A stretch of 64,000 nucleotides of DNA, from contig CAJQUW010008996.1 of NCBI GenBank assembly GCA_907163375.1, positions 191,001 to 255,000 on the forward strand. Reading direction: 5' to 3'. Below, in pieces: positions 9,400-19,145 of the stretch. A model generated the notes under the pieces. It searched no databases, had not been told where the DNA came from, and was given only the letters and a program-made list of their open reading frames with translations. This DNA comes from Prostheceraeus crozeri (lineage: Eukaryota; Platyhelminthes; Polycladida; Euryleptidae). The number at the start of each line of letters is the position of its first letter. Positions within the stretch are counted from its first letter, which is position 1. Position numbers and translations under genes: made by a program.

Positions 9400-9822
9400 C
9401 TAGTTTAACACATTGAGTTGAGTATGAATGTGTTTTATGCGACATAAGAGCAAGTTGGATCCATGCTCATGAAATGAATCTAGTCGAGATGCAATTTTTG
9501 CCATGTGTCGCTGATAGAAATCTTTGGGATCATGTATCGTCTCTGCAGAATAGGATGCAAAATGAAACACTACACGTTCACCTGCATGTTCATCAGTCAC
9601 TTTCTCAAATTCAATCTCTGCAACTAATCGTCCTTTCACATCTTTATTCATCAAACTGTCCATGAGCTGTTGGAAAACGAAGTAACCTTTAGCGATAGCA
9701 AATTCTAAGTCTGCCTTTTCATGATGAAAGGAGATGATGTAGTCCCTAATCACACCACGAAGACTTTGTCGATGAAAACTTAGTGAACAAAATTCATTCG
9801 TAAACTTTACTGCTTCTGTCAT
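9400..9822 (-). CDS. Stand-alone homologue of the polymerase N-terminal domain, copy 2
   Basis: 140 residues from ATG 9822; the longer frame begins at TTG. It contains LMDSLMNKDVKGRLVAEIE, SYSAETIHDPKDFYQRHMAK and IKHIHTQLNVLN, matching copy 1 (6765-7187) and residues 131-255 of the polymerase. Having exactly the same length as copy 1 from independently chosen ATGs supports both starts. It is the first gene of the minus-strand block, next to the terminal repeats. Intact. Confidence 0.7.
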   Translation of the reverse strand: MTEAVKFTNEFCSLSFHRQSLRGVIRDYIISFHHEKADLEFAIAKGYFVFQQLMDSLMNKDVKGRLVAEIEFEKVTDEHAGERVVFHFASYSAETIHDPKDFYQRHMAKIASRLDSFHEHGSNLLLCRIKHIHTQLNVLN

Positions 9823-9983
9823 CTTTCTTCCTTTCACTTCGGAGACATAGCATGAATGACATTCAGGTGTAACAAGGCACGCTGATGCCAAATCTGGTCT
9901 CTGTTTTTCCGTCCGACGCTTGCTTCACCCGCTAGAGCGATTTTCATAAACATTCTAACTCTGTCGTTTTTTTTTCTTTTTTT

Positions 9984-10508
9984 CACCGAAACTTCACCGA
10001 CCCAACTTTTGACGACAAACACGATGGGATGGGTCTCGGAGCTCAATTCCAACATTTTGAAATTTTTTTTTCACGAAAAAATCCTAAGTGTCGAGACCAC
10101 CGTAGTGAAACATTTTCGAAAAAAATTTTTTTGGACGAATTTCAACCTGAAACCTTGATAGAAGTTTGTTTCACATGATTCTGAACAACTTTGGTCTTTT
10201 CGACCAATTTGGTCAGTTGAGTCGTTGGGGGGGGGGCGGTTTTTTCAGCGAAACTTCACTGACCCAACTTTTGACGACAAACACGATGGAATGGGTCTCG
10301 TACCTCAATTCCAACTTTTTGAAATTTTTTTTTTCACGAAAAAATCCTAAGTGTCGAGACCACCGTAGTGAAACATTTTCGAAAAAAATTTTTTTGGACG
10401 AATTTCAACCTGAAACCTTGATAGAAGTTTGTTTCACATGATTCTGAACAACTTTGGTCTTTTCGACCAATTTAGTCAGTTGAGTCGTTGGGGGGGGGGG
10501 CGGTTTTC
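9984..10508. repeat. Two 262-bp tandem repeats at the right end of the virus-like element
   Basis: CACCGAAACTTCACCGACCC at 9984 recurs, slightly changed, at 10246, and the rest of the unit follows with few differences. Each unit contains A/T tracts, GGTCTTTTCGACCAA and ends in a run of nine to ten G. It may mark the terminal repeat of the element (inference). Confidence 0.8.
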
Positions 10509-10585
10509 TCCTCACGGACCCATTCCTCCCAACACATCCTTGGCGAACTCCCTCACCTTCCTGCCAGAGGGGGGGGTTAAGTCAG

Positions 10586-10781
10586 CCTGATGACTCAGCA
10601 TCTCACATTTTGGGCTTGAATTTGGGATGTGCTTCCTGATGACTCAGCATTTCACATTTTGGGCTTGAATTTGGGATGTGCTTCCTGATGACTCAGTATT
10701 TCACATTTTGGGCTTGAATTTGGGATGTGCTTTCTGATGACTCAGCATTTCACATTTTGGGCTTGAATTTGGGATGTGCTT
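10586..10781. repeat. Minisatellite, four 49-bp units
   Basis: Units start at 10586, 10635, 10684 and 10733 with three or four single-base differences. Each contains GATGACTCAGCAT (GATGACTCAGTAT in the third), an AP-1 site extended to a Maf-type half site. Confidence 0.95.
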
Positions 10782-11027
10782 ACTACTCAGGTGAAACATC
10801 TCGCACTATTAAGGCAAGACTCAATGAGCGTAACCTCAAGTTCATCAAAATTCTTTCAGCATGCTGAAGAACACAACACCAATATCCGAAATAGTTTATC
10901 TTGGAAGATCCTAAAGAGTGAACGCAACAATGCCGAGAGAAAAACCGTAGAGGCCATTTTCATACATAATAAGAATAATTTGATTAACGGTTGCTGCGGC
11001 GAGACATTATTACCTTTTTTGAGATAA
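10782..11027 (+). pseudogene. C-terminal fragment of a GIY-YIG retroelement (Penelope-like)
   Basis: The open frame gives HAEEHNTNI, SWKILKSE, RKTVEAIFI and INGCCGETL, the order seen at the end of the GIY-YIG endonuclease of Penelope-like elements. The GIY and YIG motifs are missing. Its 5' end coincides with the end of the minisatellite. A fragment only. Confidence 0.5.
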
Positions 11028-11911
11028 ATTCATTTTTGTATTTCCTTTTATATAAGCTTTTAATACTTTTCTAATATTTTTTGTGAATTATGCTTTCTTG
11101 TATTCCACAAATTGATGCACAGTGTTTACTATATATATATAGTTGTTTGTTAATTTTTAAGCCGCTGGTCGGCCTTCAATTGTCTTACCATAGTTAGTTT
11201 TGCATCTTCATTTCATAGTTCATGCATGTTTTTCTTATCTTTGTCTGTAGTTGATGAGCTGTTCGAAATATCTAAGTAATAATTTTGAATATTGATTTAC
11301 GGCTGTAAAACATCTGTGCATTCTATTGAATACCCTTTTTAAGGAATACGAAAGCTTGGTATATTAGAAATTTTGTTTTTTTTATTCCTGAGAAAGCCAG
11401 AGGCTATTTCTGACATAGTGTATAATATCCAGGAATGGTCAAACAATTACGTTCTTTATATTCCAGATTCTCATTGCCATCAAGTAGCTAAAACTCTCCC
11501 TAACTTTGTTATCCGTATTTCTTTGTTAAAAAAATGATGGTAAAACTATTTACAGGGTGTGGTCAAGCTTTCCATGCTCACGCATCATCATCATTAGGTC
11601 AAAGTAGTATTTTACAATTATATGATGAAATATAAACTGTTTTCTAAAGCAATGAAAATAAAAAAAGCATGTAGTTATAAAAACACTGTTTTTTAACATC
11701 AGAAAACATTATTTTTTATAAATAAATAACGTGTTTTTTATAAACAAACCTAGTCGTGATAACTCCCGGAGACATCGGAATAAAATCTAAATAGCAGTAT
11801 TGTTCTCGGAAACAGCCAATGTTTCTGTATAAACTATAGTCGGAAAGTTGACCGATTAGGCCTACCTCCATGGACCGTCAAAGGCTATTGATTTACAGCA
11901 ACACTCTAAAC
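11028..11911. other. AT-rich stretch, nothing recognised
   Basis: No open frame, paired repeat or known motif apart from a short TATATA run near 11132. It ends with the target duplication of the next element. Confidence 0.5.
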
Positions 11912-12796
11912 CAGGGATGTCCAATTACATTTTCAGGCGGGCCAAATATCAAGTGTCACCCTCTGTGCGGGCCAAAGAAGATAAGATTATACACTTTACT
12001 ACACAGTACATGAAAATTGTTTTAAAAAGCATATATTCAGCGTAACCAATTCTATTTCGAATAGGTTCTACAATAACATACATGTAGGTATGTTAGACAA
12101 AGCCTCAAGCTAAATCAATGGATATTTTTTTTAATGTGAAACATGACATTTTACAAGGAAACGTTTCTTTACATCTGGCGTAAAACTAGTTGTCGAAGTT
12201 CGGAGTATATCCTGCAAAAGCTCATAAGTGAGTTTTGAACGTAATTTACTTTTATTAAGTTTCATTGCCGAAAACGTTTGCTCGCAAATGTAAGTACTTC
12301 CGAAAAGACAGCCAGTTTTCTTGGCATGTTGTTTCAGATTTATAATCTTGGTATTGTCGAGATCAGCATAGAATTTCAACAGCGATTTCCCTCGGTATTG
12401 GTTTTTTTGAAATTCAGAGCACTGTAAATCAATGAGCTCTAATTGAATCGAGGATGGAACCTGGTCTGGTGACACGGAAAAAGGGTCGGCAAAAGTTGAA
12501 ATTTCGACATTTCGTCGTTAATACCTTTTCTTAAATTCTTCGTCCAATTTTTCGAAATCAGAGATATAACGTAAACATATATTTTTAACTACATCTTCGG
12601 CAGGAAATAACAATTTACACACAACAATTTTACTAACAATACAATGAGTAGCAAGATTTAAACTAGAAACTGAGCCAGAGAATTTATTAAACACAGATAT
12701 TAATCTGTCCATCAATTGCCGGTCTATAGTCGCGGGCAACAGAAAATGACATCGCGGGCCAGAGTTGGCCCGCGGGCCGTATTTTGGACACCCCTG
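11912..12796 (-). mobile_element. Non-autonomous hAT element with perfect 8-bp target duplication
   Basis: CAGGGATGTCCAA at 11912 pairs with the complement of TTGGACACCCCTG ending at 12796 (12 of 13). CTCTAAAC flanks both ends (11904-11911 and 12797-12804). At 885 bp it is an internal deletion derivative. Confidence 0.93.
12131..12739 (-). pseudogene. hAT transposase remnant (dimerisation domain)
   Basis: The minus frame 12131-12475 gives LFGSTYICEQTFSAMKLNKS and LTYELLQDILR, the C-terminal hAT dimerisation region of the GTF2IRD2/ZBED-type branch. A second frame (12518-12739) with LNLATHCIVSKIVVCKLLFP may be upstream coding sequence in another frame. The DDE core is absent. The transposase would have moved the parent element by cut and paste. 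Confidence 0.72.
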
Positions 12797-12804
12797 CTCT
12801 AAAC

Positions 12805-13682
12805 AGAAGCATCTTTTTAGAAGCTGATAAGAACGATTTTGTTACAAATGTTTCATTTCGAGTCTTTCCTTTGCACAATTTTATCAAAAACTAATTTCAT
12901 GGCCATTTCATAGGGACCTTTTTGCCAAGGCGCCTCAGTAGGTCCACTCGTGTGGTATGATGCATTCCTACTTTATGACAAAATACCTCAAGTATTGTAT
13001 TAAGTTAAACAGTCATAAAGTTACATTAGTTAATAATTTTTCAGATAGCCTATGATACCCACGAGTAATGCCGATTTCAAGCAATAAAAGCGCACACAAC
13101 GTATCTCACATTTGGCCTACTCAGAGTTTTTTTCAGAGTTCGGCCATCCAAATTTTTTGAAATGCATGTGATTGCCAATACCCGAAAATCAACTCATACT
13201 ATGAATCCATGATAATGAATATGTTTATATCCAAAAAATGAAGCAACCTTGCAGTGTGAGGTCTCGATCACTTGGTTTTTCTGGAATTCGGCCGTAAAAA
13301 GTTAAACGAAAAAATGAGCTGGTTCTACAATGAACAAACGCTACCATATGTATCGTGTGCAAAGGTGTATTCAAATATATCAGAACGAAAATTGGAGGTT
13401 TAAACCGTAATTTTAAGAGATAAAAGATTCAAAACGATAAAGTTTTTTGACGAAAATTTCACACTTATGAGTTAGCAAATTTTGCCACATAGATAAATTT
13501 GAATTTGAGCAAAACCCCATCGCACATTTATAGTTTGAGATCCACTCTTAAGTGACGTAGGTTTGTAATTTTTTTCGGTAATCTTTGAATGATGTTTGGT
13601 ACATAACCTATAACTACCGTATTTGATAGGTAAGTTCAAGTGATTTCCCGTATCCGGACAACAAGTTAGTAAAAGCAACGAG
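12805..13682. other. Unassigned DNA left of the Penelope pair
   Basis: A minus-strand open stretch (13472-13678) has no recognisable family. The last few bases before 13683 retain weak similarity to the flank at 26190, so it may belong to the Penelope-like insertion. Confidence 0.35.
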
Positions 13683-14355
13683 GATTCTTCGACGGATACC
13701 AGACTGTATTAGCAGCACGACGTTTCGCAGTCTCCTGCTTGATCACATGCATAAATGACCAGAAAATCAAGATAGGAAGTACATGAATAACATTCATCAC
13801 TTAATTGTCAAGAATCAAGACCATTATTGTCATTAAATTTACGAAGGATGTCTCTATACTACTAATGTCTGAAATAAGTAAAACGTGAGAAATTATAAAA
13901 CTGTACATAGAGTTAAGATACATTCAATCGTCTATCTAAGCTCATCTATAAGACCAAAAAAATATTTAACCCGCGTACTGCGGAGGTGGGTCAATTTGGC
14001 CCACTTGCTCATTTATAATGCGATAATTCGCAAACTATATCCGACTGGCACCCAATTTTTTCTGACATCTTACAGTTTGGTATTGCGCGAACTCAAGTGG
14101 AATTTTAGACCCAAATGTTGTATACTTTTTATGTTACAGTGATTTTAAAATTTTTACCACGCGAACGTCTGAGGTGGGTAAATCTGACCCATCCCACAAG
14201 AATGTCATTTCAGTTTCTGTATTCCGAACGACGAGTCTCCTCGCTTACAGCAGCGAAACAGTTTTTCCATGCGACTTTCCCTATTGATAACTGGCAGGGA
14301 CAGCGTACTGAAACAGCCAATGAAATTCAAGTAAATGCCAAACAATGGAATTTCG

Positions 14356-14489
14356 GTTGGATGAGAGAAGTCCTTTTTGTATTGATAAATACAGCTTTAT
14401 TAGGACGAGCCCTTTCGGAAGGCTTCCGAAAGGCCTCGTCCTAATAAAGCTGTGTTTTATCAATACAAAAAGGACTTCTCTCATCCAAC
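14356..14489. mobile_element. 134-bp foldback element inside the piggyBac
   Basis: Two arms of about 66 bp, nearly perfect inverted copies, meet at GGAAGGCTTCC with almost no loop. A 14-base repeat AACAATGGAATTTC occurs on both sides (14341-14354 and 14515-14528), which may reflect the insertion. Confidence 0.85.
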
Positions 14490-14576
14490 TCAGAATGTCT
14501 GGTCCTTTATTCTCAACAATGGAATTTCCGCTCATGGCGTGAGAAGTGAAAACCGAGTGACTTACATTCTCGAGAG

Positions 14577-16379
14577 ATGGCTGAGCGTTACCCGCAGCGA
14601 ACCCGGCGTCCTGTAGAACTGTATGGTTATATTGTCGACGACGACGAGTCTGATATCTGTTCAAAGGACAACGACGAAGATCAGAGTGATTCTGAGGTAG
14701 ATGCATCGATGTCTTCAGCCGTGCACTCAAGCCACATCTCTAGTGACGAAGCTGCATCGTGTGACGATGATGACGCCACTGATGGTGATACTACGCCTAG
14801 GCCTACTTCTCCTGACGAACATGCCACTTCAAATTCAAATTTCTACAAGTGACGGTGTGGAACGATTCAGTGGCGAATTACATCACCTCCGTCGTCTCAA
14901 ACGCGATCAGTGAATGTTTTACGTCAACGTCGATCTATTCATCGTCATGTACGAGATAAACATTTGTCATTACCAGCAGACACTTTCCTTCACGTCTTCC
15001 ATGGAGATCTGATTGAGAAAGCTCTCATTGCAACCAATGCTAAGCTGACTGTATCGAATTCAAACGCAAGTTGCGTTCGTCTTGATGAATTTTACGGCTT
15101 TGTGGTACTGTTGATGGCTGGTGCCTATCACGATAATCACTTGTCGATTGACGAACTTTTCCATACTGAACGTGGAAGGCCTATCAACAATGCCACGATG
15201 TCAAGGGAGCGGTTCTCACTTATCCTGCGTCATCTCCGCTTTGATGACCATAACACGAGAACTGAGAGACGACGGGTAGATAAACTGGCACCGATTCGTG
15301 AAGTATGGGAATTATTCGTGTCACGGCTACGATCGTCATACAACCCCGGACCTAACTGCACTATTGACGAAATGTTGACTCCATTCAGGGGCAAGTGCCC
15401 ATTTCGTCAACACATTCCATCAAAGCCCGCCAAGTACGGCATTTAAAGATATGGTGGTTGTGCGATTCGGAAACCTTTTACCCATTCAACGGCCAAGTAT
15501 ACTGTGGTAGACAGCCAAATGATCATAAACGTGAAGTTGGACAATCCAAGCGAGTAGTGATCGATCTGACGGAGCCATTGTTCAACAGCGGAAGAAACAT
15601 TTGCGCTGATAACTTCTTTTCATCCTATGATCCTCTTTTGGAATTGAAGCAGCACAATATAACATACCTCGGGACCATGAGAAAAAACAAGAAGGAAATT
15701 CCTGCAGACTAACCTGAAGGACTAACCTCTCCACGGGAGGTTAGTGCATTCTTCTCTGTTCGGACATTTCGAACATGCAACACTTGTTTCATACATTCCG
15801 AAAAAAGGCAAATGTGTTGTTCTTCTATCATCTTCGCATTTTGACAATTGTGTTGATTCTGCGCCGCCATACAAACCGGATATAATCCCTGACTGCAATT
15901 CACAAAAGTGTGGTGTTGACGTAATGGACTCGATGGTAGCGCATTTCACCACACGAAGAGCAACGAGAAGATGGCCCGTGCGACTCTTCATGACTATGAT
16001 TGATGTCGGAGCGCTTGCAGGCTATGCCTTGTATCACACGATTTTTGAATCGATCTCCAAGAACAAAAGAGATCGTTTCCGTTATCTTTTGAGTGTCTCC
16101 GAAGAGCTGATGAGAATTGCAATTTCATCTAGGAATGTTTCACTCACCTTTCCTCAATCATCTCGCCGCGTTTTGGATCAAATGCAGTACAATGTAGCTT
16201 CGACCAATTCGTCTACTTCCGCGAGGAGATCACCAAATCTGAAGCGGGGCCGCTGCTGCATTTGTCCTCACAGATCTTCGGCTTCGAAGCATTCGCGTCT
16301 GTGTGATCAGTGCAAACGGTTTGTTTGTAAACTACACAGTCATGAAACCTGTTCATGTGATCAATGTTTAGATATTTGA
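14577..16379 (+). pseudogene. piggyBac transposase (DDE_Tnp_1_7), frame-broken
   Basis: Starts at ATG 14577 with an acidic, Ser/Asp-rich N-terminus. The core carries all three Asp contexts of the family: CTIDEMLTPFRG, NICADNFFSS and CGVDVMDSM. KCPFRQHIPSKPAKYGI follows the first. The C-terminus (16245-16376) is a Cys-rich zinc segment (CCICPHRS, CDQCKRFVC, CSCDQCLD). Breaks: TGA near 14850, a two-base insertion at about 15443 (KYGI followed by TAA), and a disrupted stretch at 15710-15745 containing the inverted repeat CTAACCTC/GAGGTTAG. It performs TTAA-specific cut and paste in living relatives; this copy cannot be translated through. Confidence 0.92.
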
Positions 16380-16380
16380 T

Positions 16381-16800
16381 GCATATGCTGCCAAGTAGGC
16401 CTGTGCATGCAAGTCTTTGAATTCTGTTATGAGATGCATGATAAATGTTGACAATTTGATTATTGAATTTTATTTGTTCTCCTGCAGACTGCCAATGTGT
16501 GTAGCCTATACTGAATTATAACAATACATGCATAGTTCAAAAAAATCATCTAGAACAGACATTGTAGGGGGCCTACATATAAAAGTAGGCTTATAGTAGT
16601 AAGTCTTATCAGCACCTATGACACTTATTTCAGTAAATTATCTCTAGAACATAAATGCATAAAAGTTGTATAGCATTATTGACAGATAAATACATTTGCC
16701 TACTTTAAATTAAAATGAATGAGAGACACGTTTTTAATAGTGGGTCAAATTGACCCATTTCCGCAGTCCGCGTGGTAAACAAAAATCCGCCGTACGCGGG
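16381..16800. other. piggyBac 3' untranslated and terminal region
   Basis: AT-rich with no gene; ends in the subterminal repeat and terminal inverted repeat of the piggyBac. Confidence 0.7.
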
Positions 16801-16839
16801 TTAAGACATTTAGACACGAAATTAGATAAGATAATAAAA

Positions 16840-17841
16840 TCAAACATGCACAATTCTTCTACCGATACAACCATTCATCAGAGGCTCCATGCACTCAGAT
16901 ATGCAAATAGCCTCTAAAGACAAACGCTTGTTCCAATTTCTTATGTTATGATAGAGAATTTCCCACGTTACATTACATGCAGAAGAGTCTGGATGTTGTT
17001 CATCGTAGTGTATTCTCACTGCAGAAGGAGAGCCAACTCGGATATGTTCCCGGATTCTTGATTGGATTGTCCTAGACGTCTCACCGATGTATACATGGTT
17101 ACATATATTGCATATTATTTTGTACACCACGAATTTATTCAAGCAGCGATTCGGTTTCTTTGAGATAGCACAGGTATCACAAGAAGTGTCACATAAATTA
17201 CTTTCCTTTGGGCTCTTGAGAAATCTCTTCATAGGAGGCCCGCAATCAAACCGTATTCGAACCTTGTGTGAGAGACCTGTCCTTTTCAGTAACGATAATG
17301 ATTGCCTCTTGTGTTTTTCTCCCAGATAAGGAACACGCAGAAATACAGGCTTTTCCGTATTCTCAATTCTGTCATGGGTGTCTCTGTTGTTGAAGGAAGC
17401 CAAAACTCTCTTGAGGAAATTATCTGGGTATCCATTGGACCTGAAACGATCTAATACTTTGCGTATAGAATCATTTTCATTGACATCGTTGGTGGATCTT
17501 GATACCGCTCTATGTAGTTCTCCAAGAACTATGGACCTTTTCTCCGATTGAGGACCATAGGATTTCCAATGACAGATGGCACCACTATGGATAGATTTGA
17601 AATATAGCCTCGTTTGGAAATTCAAACCATCGCGATAAACCTCACAATCAAGGAAGGGCAGTACATCATTCATGGGAAATTCCATACTGAATTGAATCTT
17701 CTCATTACAGGAATTAGCCAGTCTAAGTATATGATCAGCAGACACTTCGGTAGGCCATACGATGAACACATCATCGATGTAACGTTTCCAAAGGACCGTT
17801 GCTGGTAATTCTTGTAATGTTCTGGTTTCCACAGAGTGCAT
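16840..17841 (-). pseudogene. Penelope-like reverse transcriptase C-part and GIY-YIG endonuclease, copy 1
   Basis: 333 residues from a methionine that is internal in copy 2. It holds LWKRYIDDVFIVWP (catalytic YIDD) and the GIY-YIG endonuclease VVYKIICNICNHVYIGETSR near residue 245, followed by a Trp/Glu-containing end. The protein is identical to residues 84-416 of copy 2, and even non-coding frames agree, so DNA identity is near complete. It lacks the N-terminal half and fingers of the reverse transcriptase, so it cannot work alone. The short TPRT-type retroelements of this class prime with the endonuclease. Confidence 0.93.
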
Positions 17842-17845
17842 ATAA

Positions 17846-18695
17846 ATGTCTATAGCTATTACTCAATCTGATAACCGCATAAGCGAGATACATGGTCTTA
17901 CGAATATATCGAAAGCTACCTTCTCTGATGACCTCAGAACTATTTTGAATTACGGTCCATCTTTTCATTTGCCAAATCCCTCGCGGACTCAAACTCAACT
18001 CACAGAGTTTCGTGCTGAGCTGGAGAACTGTGCAGCAATGCTTACACGGAATGGCGAGCCTAGTGAAGTGATCAACGAGCTGTCTGGAGGACTTGTGAAT
18101 TTGTGCAAACAATTCTTGGAACCTTCAGATAGACATTCAAGAAGCACATCTAATTCTGTGCTGAAGGAGCTTCAACAAGTTCAGAAGGACACTGTAATCA
18201 TACAATCTGACAAAACAGCGAGACTTGTGGCTATGGATCGTGAAAATTACAAAGATATGTTCAACGATTGCATGATTGGATCAAGAAATTTTGTTAAAGT
18301 TCGTGATGTAAAGCCGACTACAAGACAAGCCTCATTCAATAAACAGTTGACAAACATTGCTAATAAATACAAAGATAACCAGAAGAATGTCTATGACTGG
18401 CTTATGCAATGCAGATGTTCAGAGCCATTGACCAGTGCGGCCTATGCTCTTCCCAAAGACCATAAACCTGGTAATATACGTGGAAGACCTATTGTCGCCG
18501 CCACTGATGGACCTGGTTCGAAACTGGCCAAAGCAATATCGAAGCATCTTACAAATCTATTACCCGCAGTCACTGCGCATCTCAAAGACTCTATATCTTT
18601 TGTGAATTGGATCAAATCAGTGGAATTACGTGACATTGGTGGATTTGCTACGATGGATGTATCCAACCTATACGGGAACATTCCTAAAGAGGATA
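17846..18695 (+). pseudogene. Penelope-like reverse transcriptase, N-terminal part (copy 2)
   Basis: About 283 residues. It contains the region DTVIIQSDKTARLVAMDREN (a Penelope-type N-terminal motif), YALPKDHKPG, RGRPIVAATDGPGS and FATMDVSNLYGNIPKED, which is the first palm motif with its catalytic Asp. The ATG at 17846 lies at the junction with copy 1, so the true start is likely lost. The frame then enters the inserted element and stops at 18731-18733. Confidence 0.92.
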
Positions 18696-18949
18696 CCCGC
18701 CGAGCAAAAAGTCATCCGGCGGAAGTCCGCTGAATGTCTTTTTGGTGTCCGTTCGCGGTCAGTTAACGGATAGTAAACGGTGGACAAATTTTGTCCGCCG
18801 AGGACATTAAAAAGGCATAGGGCGGAAATGAAAGGACAAAGAACGGGTAGGCTAAGGTATTAGAACGGACTTCAAAGGAACAATAGCGGACATTACTTGT
18901 CCGCATTAAAATTATCTGACGGACAGTTGACGGATATGATGAATTCGCG

Positions 18950-19145
18950 GATTCTGAACGGACTGACCACAGATAACCAACGGACTAATTACGGATTCTG
19001 ACGGACTAATTATGGACTCTGACGGACCAATTAGGGACTCGGACGGACTAAACACGGATTCTGAGGACTAAATACGGATTCTAACGGACTAATTATGGAC
19101 TCTGACGGACTAAATACGGATTCCAACGGACAAGTTTAAGATCGT
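18950..19145. repeat. Subterminal CGGACTAA array
   Basis: Units of the type ACGGACTAATTACGGATTCTG repeat about eight times with drift. Arrays like this near an end often bind the transposase. Confidence 0.75.

Larger units (their letters stand above)
13970..16800 (+). mobile_element. piggyBac element inserted in Penelope copy 1
   Basis: TTAA at 13966-13969 and 16801-16804. Ends read CCCGCGTACTGCGGA and the complement of TCCGCCGTACGCGGG. GGGTCAATTTGACCC-type palindromes lie beneath both ends. Removing it restores the sequence seen at the matching point of Penelope copy 2. Confidence 0.95.
13683..17845 (-). mobile_element. Penelope-like element copy 1, 5'-truncated, split by a piggyBac
   Basis: The 3' flank (13683-13965) and coding end (16805-17845) are the reverse complement of 24834-26190. 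The two parts join at a TTAA that now flanks the piggyBac. It is truncated inside the reverse transcriptase at 17845, where it abuts copy 2 head to head. Confidence 0.88.

Noticed and set aside
9834..10441. Open frames over the 262-bp repeats (both strands)
   Set aside because: They arise from repeated A/T tracts and lack an ATG or family resemblance.
13..10508. Capsid, integrase, protease or packaging ATPase in the virus-like element
   Set aside because: No motif for any of these was found in the frames examined; the left end is outside the window, so absence is not proven.
10586..10781. Regular 49-bp repeats as a possible CRISPR array
   Set aside because: Units are contiguous with no variable spacers, and the DNA is eukaryotic; it is a minisatellite.
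17087..17808. Plus-strand open frames opposite Penelope copy 1, repeated opposite copy 2
   Set aside because: They are complements of the reverse transcriptase and recur because the two copies are identical.
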